A stretch of DNA of 64,000 bases, from positions 1-64,000 of the forward strand of contig NZ_CALXKQ010000003.1 of assembly GCF_944388875.1 (NCBI RefSeq), written 5' to 3'. The stretch comes from an uncultured Brachyspira sp. (GTDB taxonomy: Bacteria > Spirochaetota > Brachyspiria > Brachyspirales > Brachyspiraceae). The translations under genes were made by a program, and so were the position numbers. Below the pieces are notes generated by a model that saw only the letters and a program-made list of their open reading frames with translations, did no database searches and was not told where the DNA came from. This document shows, piece by piece, positions 58,558-64,000 of this stretch; positions within the stretch are counted from its first letter, which is position 1; every line of letters starts with the position of its first letter.

Positions 58558-59616
58558 ATGATAAGAGTTTCAGTTATAGGAGCAACAGGGTACGCAGGTG
58601 TAGAGTTAATCAGACTTCTATTATCACATCCAAAAGTTAAATTACAAAATTTATCTTCAAAAAGTTTTATTGGCAAAACAATAGATGAAATATACGCAAA
58701 TCTAAATAAAAATTGCAGTAAAACTTTAATAGATGAAAATAGTATTTTTGAAGAAACAGACGCAGTATTTGCATCATTGCCGCATGGCTTAAGCGAAGAA
58801 ATAGCAAATAAATGTTATGAAAAAAATATTCTATTTATAGATTTAGGTGCTGACTTCAGACTTAGCAATGAAGAAGATTATAAAAATTGGTATAAAAAAG
58901 AATACAAATATAAAAATCTGCATGATATTGCTGTTTATTCAATACCAGAAATAATTAAATATGATAATGTATATAACAAAAAAGATTTAAAAAATGCTAA
59001 AATCATAGGAAATCCAGGATGCTATCCAACATCTATAGCTTTGGCATTGACTCCTGCATTAGTTAATAAATTAGTAGAAAAAGATGATATAATAATAGAC
59101 TCTAAATCAGGAGCTACTGGAGCAGGACGCGAATTAACATTAAATACTCATTTCACAGAATGTAATGAAGCATTTGCCCCATATAAAATAGCTGAACATA
59201 GACATACACCTGAAATAGAACAAACTTTATCAAACATATATGGAGAAAATATAAAAGTAACTTTTGTACCTCATTTGCTGCCTCTTAATAGAGGAATAGT
59301 TTCAACAATATATACTAAGTTAAAAGATAAAAATATTTCATTAGAAAATATACATAAAGTTTATACTGAGTTCTATAAGGATTCAAAGTTTGTACGTGTA
59401 CTTAATATAGGAAATATTGCTAATTTAAAAAACGTAAAATACTCAAATTACTGTGATATATCATTACATATAGATAAAAGGACAAACAAGCTGATAATAG
59501 TATCAACCATAGATAATATGGTAAAAGGAGCTGCAGGACAGGCTATTCAAAATATGAACATAGCATTAGGGTTAGATGAAGACACTGGATTAAATATGAT
59601 TCCTCCAGCGTTTTAA
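58558..59616 (+). CDS. argC: N-acetyl-gamma-glutamyl-phosphate reductase
   Basis: 352 residues. NADP fold VSVIGATGYAGVELIRLL, catalytic Cys155 in IIGNPGCYPTSIALAL, the KSGATGAGR motif, and FVPHLLPLNRGI near the end. It reduces N-acetylglutamyl phosphate in arginine synthesis. It is the first gene of argCJBD. TGGAG precedes ATG 58558. Confidence 0.97.
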   Translation: MIRVSVIGATGYAGVELIRLLLSHPKVKLQNLSSKSFIGKTIDEIYANLNKNCSKTLIDENSIFEETDAVFASLPHGLSEEIANKCYEKNILFIDLGADFRLSNEEDYKNWYKKEYKYKNLHDIAVYSIPEIIKYDNVYNKKDLKNAKIIGNPGCYPTSIALALTPALVNKLVEKDDIIIDSKSGATGAGRELTLNTHFTECNEAFAPYKIAEHRHTPEIEQTLSNIYGENIKVTFVPHLLPLNRGIVSTIYTKLKDKNISLENIHKVYTEFYKDSKFVRVLNIGNIANLKNVKYSNYCDISLHIDKRTNKLIIVSTIDNMVKGAAGQAIQNMNIALGLDEDTGLNMIPPAF

Positions 59617-59645
59617 GATTTAAAAATTTATTTGGGAGAGTAAGA

Positions 59646-60899
59646 ATGACAGAAAATAATGATAACATAAAAAAAGTTGAAGGCGGCGTATGTGCTGCTA
59701 AAGGTTTTTTTGCAAACGGAGTATATGCGGGAATAAAAAAGAAAAAAGAAAAAAAAGATTTAGGTGTCATATACAGCAAAAGTATGTGTTCTGCTGCTGC
59801 TGTATATACAAAAAATAAGGTATGCGGAGCAAATATTATAGTAAGCAGAGAACATTTAAAAAATGGTCATGCTAAAGCTATTATATGTAATTCTGGAAAT
59901 GCCAATACATGTAATAAGGACGGAGTTGAAGTAGCAAAAGAAATGTGTAAATATACTGCTATGCATTTGAATATAGATGAACAGGATGTTGCTGTAGCTT
60001 CAACTGGCGTTATAGGTATGCCTCTTTCTATAGAGCCTATAAAAAATAATATCAGAACTTTAATAGATAATGCACAAAATACTGCTGAATATTCTAAAAA
60101 TGCAGCATTGGCTATATTAACAACTGACACATTTACAAAAGAATCAGCATATTCTTTTGAATTGGATGGTAAAACAATCAGTATAGGCGGTATAGCAAAA
60201 GGAAGCGGTATGATTCATCCTAATATGGCTACAATGCTTTCTTTTATTACAACAGACATTAATATAACCCCTCAAATGCTTCAAAAGGCTTTAAGTGAAG
60301 ATGTTGTAAATACATATAATATGATTAGTATTGATGGAGATTCATCAACAAATGATATGTGTGTAATACTTGCTAACGGTGAGGCTAATAATAAATTAAT
60401 AGACTCTGATAATGATGATTATAAACTATTCTGCCGTGCTTTAAATAAGTTAAATATGCATCTTTCAAAACTTATAGCAAAAGACGGAGAAGGTGCTACA
60501 AAACTAATAGAATGCGAAGTTATAAATGCTTATGATTTAGATACTGCAAGAAAAATAGCTAAATCTGTTATACAGTCAAGTCTTGTAAAATCTGCTATAT
60601 TTGGATGCGATATGAACTGGGGAAGAATATTATGTGCTATAGGATACACTGAAGCTGATAATATTGAAATAGATAAAATTATAGTAACGATTGCATCCAG
60701 CTTCGGTTCTATAGAGGTATTCAGAAATGGATACGGATTAGAATTTGATGAAGATGAGGCTCTAAAAATACTTAAAGAAAATGAAATAAAAATAATGATT
60801 AATATGAACAGTCAAAAAGATAATGGTGTAAAATCCGTTTCTTGGGGATGCGATTTAACTTATGATTATGTAAAAATTAATAGTGCCTACAGAAGCTAA
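59646..60899 (+). CDS. argJ: Ornithine acetyltransferase ArgJ
   Basis: 417 residues. The self-cleavage site is in KGSGMIHPNMATMLSF with nucleophile Thr196, which splits the precursor into alpha and beta chains. SIDGDSSTNDMC and the ending DLTYDYVKINSAYRS are typical. It moves the acetyl group from N-acetylornithine to glutamate, recycling it. Whether it can also use acetyl-CoA (bifunctional form) is not clear from sequence; no argA gene is present here. A TTGGGAG ribosome site precedes ATG 59646. Confidence 0.97.
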   Translation: MTENNDNIKKVEGGVCAAKGFFANGVYAGIKKKKEKKDLGVIYSKSMCSAAAVYTKNKVCGANIIVSREHLKNGHAKAIICNSGNANTCNKDGVEVAKEMCKYTAMHLNIDEQDVAVASTGVIGMPLSIEPIKNNIRTLIDNAQNTAEYSKNAALAILTTDTFTKESAYSFELDGKTISIGGIAKGSGMIHPNMATMLSFITTDINITPQMLQKALSEDVVNTYNMISIDGDSSTNDMCVILANGEANNKLIDSDNDDYKLFCRALNKLNMHLSKLIAKDGEGATKLIECEVINAYDLDTARKIAKSVIQSSLVKSAIFGCDMNWGRILCAIGYTEADNIEIDKIIVTIASSFGSIEVFRNGYGLEFDEDEALKILKENEIKIMINMNSQKDNGVKSVSWGCDLTYDYVKINSAYRS

Positions 60900-60915
60900 A
60901 ATAGGGATAAATATT

Positions 60916-61782
60916 ATGAGTATTACAAATATATCAAATAAAGATAAGGCATATATTTTAAATCAGGCATTGCCTTATATACAAAAATACCAGCATAAAA
61001 CTATCGTTGTAAAATACGGCGGAAGTGTTATGGAAAACAATGAATTGAAAGAATCTGTTATGAGCGATATTGCTCTGCTATCAACATTAGGAATAAGAGT
61101 AATAGTTGTTCATGGCGGCGGAAAAGAAATAACAGAAATGCTAAAAAGAGTCAGTATAGAATCAAAGTTTATAAACGGGCTTAGATATACTGATAAAGAA
61201 ACGGCTGAAATAGTAAAAATGGTGCTTGCTGGAAAAGTAAATAAGGAACTTGTAGGGATACTTAACAGTTGCGGAGGCAAATCCCTTGGTATATGCGGTA
61301 TAGATGGAAATATGTTTAAAATAAAAAAATATGAATCTAATGATGATTTAGGTTTTGTAGGAGATGTTGAAGAAGTAGACTCTCATTTATTAGAAACTAT
61401 TATAACGAATAAATATACACCGATAGTTGCAACTATTGGATGCGACAGTGAAGGCAATGTATACAATATAAATGCTGATACAGCTGCTGCCAAAATAGCT
61501 GAAAGCCTTAAAGCCGAAACTTTAATGTTTATGACTGATACACCTGGATTATTGAAAGATAAGGATGATGAATCAACTTTAATACAAAGAATAAAAGTTG
61601 ATGATTTAGATAAATTGTTAAAAGACGGAACTATTTCAGGAGGTATGATACCTAAAGTTAAACATTGTATTAATGCTGTACAAAACGGTGTAAAAAAAGT
61701 ATTTATAATGGATGGAAGAGTGCCTCATTCTATGATAATACAAATGTTTACCGATGAAGGTATAGGTACAATGTTCTATTAA
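60916..61782 (+). CDS. argB: Acetylglutamate kinase
   Basis: 288 residues from ATG 60916 (MSITNISNKDKAYIL), 16 bp after argJ, with AGGG upstream; an in-frame GTG at 60883 lies inside argJ. Motifs are VVKYGGSVMEN, VVHGGGKEITEML, NINADTAAAKIAE and the C-terminal ISGGMIPKVKHC. An extended N-terminal helix (KAYILNQALPYIQKY) is of the kind found in hexameric, arginine-inhibited enzymes, so feedback by arginine is plausible. Confidence 0.97.
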   Translation: MSITNISNKDKAYILNQALPYIQKYQHKTIVVKYGGSVMENNELKESVMSDIALLSTLGIRVIVVHGGGKEITEMLKRVSIESKFINGLRYTDKETAEIVKMVLAGKVNKELVGILNSCGGKSLGICGIDGNMFKIKKYESNDDLGFVGDVEEVDSHLLETIITNKYTPIVATIGCDSEGNVYNINADTAAAKIAESLKAETLMFMTDTPGLLKDKDDESTLIQRIKVDDLDKLLKDGTISGGMIPKVKHCINAVQNGVKKVFIMDGRVPHSMIIQMFTDEGIGTMFY

Positions 61783-61820
61783 TAAATAATTAAAAATAAT
61801 ATAAAAAATTGGAGAATAAA

Positions 61821-63053
61821 ATGCCTGCAAAAAAATCTGTAAAATCTGTTAATAAAAAAAAGGAATCTAAAAGAAAAAAAGAATGTATTAACAATAGTAA
61901 AAAATATGTAGCAAATACCTATGCTAGATTTGATTTGGTACTAGCATCAGGAAAAGATGCAAAATTAAAAGATATTGATGGTAAGGAGTATATAGATTTA
62001 GGAAGCGGTATAGGTGTTAATAGTATAGGATATGGAAATAAAAAATGGATTAATACTGTTACTAAACAGCTAAAAACATTACAGCATACTTCAAATCTTT
62101 ATTATAACAAACCATACATAGAATTAGCTAAAAAACTATGCACTATGACTAAATACGATAAAGTATTCTTTGCCAATTCAGGTGCTGAGGCTAATGAGTC
62201 TGCTATAAAATGTGCAAGAAAATATTCATTTAATAAATACGGAAAGAATGCTGATTATAAAAGATATAATATAGTAACATTAAAAAATTCTTTTCATGGA
62301 AGAACTATGGCTACAATTTCTGCAACCGGTCAGGAAGTTTTTCATAATTTCTTTTTCCCATTTTTGGAAGGATTTTTATTTGCTGAAGCTAATAATTATG
62401 AAGATACTGTATCAAAGCTCAAAAATAATGCTTGTGCTATAATGATGGAGCTTGTACAGGGAGAAGGAGGAGTTATACCTCTCAATAAGGAGTATGTACA
62501 AAATGTAAGAAAATATTGCGAAAAAAATGATATACTTTTTATAATCGATGAAGTTCAAACTGGAGTTGGAAGAACAGGTAAATTTCTGTGTTCGGAACAT
62601 TTCAATATCAAACCTGATATAACAACATTAGCAAAAGGTTTAGGCGGAGGACTTCCAATAGGAGCAATGCTCATGAATAAAAAATGCTCTGATGTATTTG
62701 TAGCTGGGGATCATGCTTCAACATTCGGTGCTAATCCTGTAGTTTGCAGCGGAGCTTTGGAGGTGCTAAAGATAATAGATAAAAAACTGCTTAAAAGTGT
62801 AGAAAAGAAATCTAAATATATAAAAAGCAAATTATTAAAATTAGATAATGTAGTAAGTGTGGACGGAATTGGTTTAATGCTTGGAATCGGTCTTAAAGAG
62901 AATTTAAATGCAAGAGAAATAGTAGAAAAATGTATAGAAAAAGGTGTTGTACCTTTAACTGCTAAAAATAAAATAAGACTTCTTCCTCCTCTAACTATTA
63001 CAGATAAAGAATTAAAAAAAGCTGTTGATGTACTTTGCGAATGCATAGGTTAA
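61821..63053 (+). CDS. argD: Acetylornithine aminotransferase
   Basis: 410 residues from ATG 61821, with GGAG six bases upstream. An odd Lys/Ser-rich N-terminal extension (MPAKKSVKSVNKKKESKRKK) precedes the normal fold. Class III PLP enzyme: YIDLGSGIGVNSIGY, FANSGAEANESAIKCAR, FIIDEVQTGVGRTG and the PLP Lys in TTLAKGLGGGLPIG. It makes N-acetylornithine. It is the last gene of the operon, followed by a strong terminator. Confidence 0.96.
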   Translation: MPAKKSVKSVNKKKESKRKKECINNSKKYVANTYARFDLVLASGKDAKLKDIDGKEYIDLGSGIGVNSIGYGNKKWINTVTKQLKTLQHTSNLYYNKPYIELAKKLCTMTKYDKVFFANSGAEANESAIKCARKYSFNKYGKNADYKRYNIVTLKNSFHGRTMATISATGQEVFHNFFFPFLEGFLFAEANNYEDTVSKLKNNACAIMMELVQGEGGVIPLNKEYVQNVRKYCEKNDILFIIDEVQTGVGRTGKFLCSEHFNIKPDITTLAKGLGGGLPIGAMLMNKKCSDVFVAGDHASTFGANPVVCSGALEVLKIIDKKLLKSVEKKSKYIKSKLLKLDNVVSVDGIGLMLGIGLKENLNAREIVEKCIEKGVVPLTAKNKIRLLPPLTITDKELKKAVDVLCECIG

Positions 63054-63071
63054 AATAATTATAAAAATTAC

Positions 63072-63104
63072 GGCTTTGCTTTTAATTAAAAGCAAAGCCT
63101 TTTT
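63072..63104. terminator. Terminator of the arg operon
   Basis: The arms GGCTTTGCTTTT (63072-63083) and AAAAGCAAAGCC (63088-63099) are perfect, with an AATT loop and a T tract at 63100-63104. The convergent GNAT gene ends at 63103, so the T tract overlaps its stop codon. Confidence 0.95.
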
Positions 63105-63657
63105 AAATTTCATCATTTAATATAGTCATGTGAATATGATCTTCCCATTTGCCGTTTATTTTTAAATACTTTTTAGCAAGCCCCTCATATTCAAAACCTA
63201 ATCTTTTAACAAGATCTATTGAAGGTTTATTATGCGGCATTATATTAGCCTCTATTCTGTGAAGCTTAATTTCCTTAAATACTATTACTATTGCTGCATG
63301 CAAGGCTTCTGTCATATATCCTTTATGCTGTTCATACTCATCTAATTTATAGCCTACTGTAGATGATAAAAAAGCACCCTTAAAAATATTTGCAAAGTTA
63401 ATCATTCCTATGATTCTATTTTTATCTTCTATTTTGTATATCCAAAATTTTAACATTCTTCCGCATTTAATTTCTTCAAGCTCTCTTTTAATAATATCTC
63501 TATGAGTAGAAACTTTATAAAATGCATCTGCTCTGTAAGGATCAAAATCTATAAAAAAATCTTTATTTCTGCTGTAAAAATTAACTATTTCTTCAGCCAT
63601 ATTAATATTAGGCTGTACAAGAAATAGTCTGTTAGTTTTATAAGTTTTTTTAAGCAT
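63103..63657 (-). CDS. GNAT acetyltransferase (RimJ/RimL-like)
   Basis: 184 residues. YKTNRLFLVQPNINMAEEIVNFY at the start, IIGMINFANIFKGAF, the acetyl-CoA region YEQHKGYMTEALHAAI, and HRIEANIMPHNKPSIDLVKRLGFEYEG. This is the protein N-terminal acetyltransferase type that modifies ribosomal proteins, but the substrate is unproven. It follows the methyltransferase gene by 8 bp on the same strand. Confidence 0.9.
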   Translation of the reverse strand: MLKKTYKTNRLFLVQPNINMAEEIVNFYSRNKDFFIDFDPYRADAFYKVSTHRDIIKRELEEIKCGRMLKFWIYKIEDKNRIIGMINFANIFKGAFLSSTVGYKLDEYEQHKGYMTEALHAAIVIVFKEIKLHRIEANIMPHNKPSIDLVKRLGFEYEGLAKKYLKINGKWEDHIHMTILNDEI

Positions 63658-63665
63658 ATAAAAAC

Positions 63666-64000
63666 CTATTTAATTTTAGAATTTATAATATTAAAGCCTT
63701 CATGCCTTAATAAATATTCTTTCTTATCCAATCCGCCTGCATATCCTGTTAATTTTTTATTTGCCCCCACTACCCTATGACAAGGTATTATTATAGCTAT
63801 ATTATTTTTTCCTTCAGCATTTCCAACAGCACGCGATATGCTTCCCCTGCTATCAGAAACTTTTTTGGATATATCAGAATAAGTTACAATATTTCCAAAA
63901 GGTATTTTATAAGTTTCAAGCCAAACATTATATTGAAAATCTGTTCCGTACAATGCTAAAGGAATAGAAAATAGTTTCAATCTTTTTGAAAAATACCCAT
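63666..64000 (-). CDS. O6-alkylguanine-DNA alkyltransferase, N-terminus cut by window edge
   Basis: At least 111 residues. IPLALYGTDFQYNVWLETYKIPFGNIVTYSDIS is the start of the DNA-binding domain. The acceptor Cys lies in IIIPCHRVVGANKKLTGYAGGL, and KKEYLLRHEG ends it. The frame stays open to position 64000 (GYFSKRLKLF), which matches the family text before the domain, so the gene continues beyond the window. It removes alkyl groups from guanine by a suicide reaction. Confidence 0.92.
   Translation of the reverse strand, partial: GYFSKRLKLFSIPLALYGTDFQYNVWLETYKIPFGNIVTYSDISKKVSDSRGSISRAVGNAEGKNNIAIIIPCHRVVGANKKLTGYAGGLDKKEYLLRHEGFNIINSKIK

Overview
The window is very AT-rich chromosomal DNA from a spirochaete, most consistent with Brachyspira. 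That assignment rests on recognition: strongly A/T-biased codon use, several ankyrin-repeat and BspA-type repeat proteins, a complete argCJBD operon, a GlcNAc-type PTS, and lysine/asparagine-rich versions of housekeeping proteins. No rRNA or other taxonomic marker is present, so the species is left open. There is one tRNA (Cys, 27577-27647), no CRISPR array, no complete insertion sequence and no phage module. Sigma-70-type promoters are easy to see (TTGACA-like, 16-17 nt spacer, TATAAT-like).

Layout. 1-2714: an accessory ankyrin region on the minus strand. A decayed Rpn-family (PD-(D/E)XK) nuclease runs, after a frameshift, into a long tandem array of 99-bp ankyrin units that leaves the window, beside a second ankyrin gene built from the same units. 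2834-5674: heat-shock operon grpE / small unknown gene / dnaK, preceded by a near-perfect sigma-54-type site and by no CIRCE element. 6065-7462: dnaA. 7667-18228 (plus): murF, a DUF4261 gene, a lipoprotein, cheX, an amidase lipoprotein, a CNNM/CBS membrane protein, a CapA-like lipoprotein, and a DinG-type helicase with an N-terminal JAMM domain. 18289-22072 (minus): a beta-propeller protein and an S55 peptidase. 22299-24734 (plus): a bifunctional-nuclease/UVR protein, a transglutaminase-like TPR protein and a small exported protein. 24739-27647 (minus): a PfkB kinase, a PASTA penicillin-binding protein, and tRNA-Cys immediately upstream of it. 28011-28872: a frameshifted flavin reductase and decayed sequence. 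28873-38821 (minus): gdhA, rnr, tyrA, an NYN-LOTUS protein, then an envelope cluster (M23, propeller, M23, TPR).

39238-44781: a second accessory region, with a DUF285-repeat/DUF4132 protein, an 810-bp gene-free stretch holding three kinds of repeat, and an exported 719-residue ankyrin protein. 45004-57881: dus, nagE-type PTS IICB and crr-type IIA (convergent), an NtrC-type two-component pair, an MFS transporter, a cytidylyltransferase, a GIY-YIG protein, tsaD, a lone PTS IIB, an FAD oxidoreductase and gyrB. 58378-63104: arg operon with its own promoter, a leader carrying a short upstream ORF, argC-argJ-argB-argD and a strong terminator. The right edge holds a GNAT acetyltransferase and a truncated O6-alkylguanine-DNA methyltransferase.

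The observations most worth following are the sigma-54-type site in front of grpE-dnaK, the nuclease-ankyrin fusion with a lost catalytic residue, the JAMM-DinG fusion on a probably leaderless transcript, the DUF285-DUF4132 fusion, a roughly 190-bp MITE-like repeat with a hairpin of changing arms, and a GC-rich multi-hairpin island at 42343-42429.
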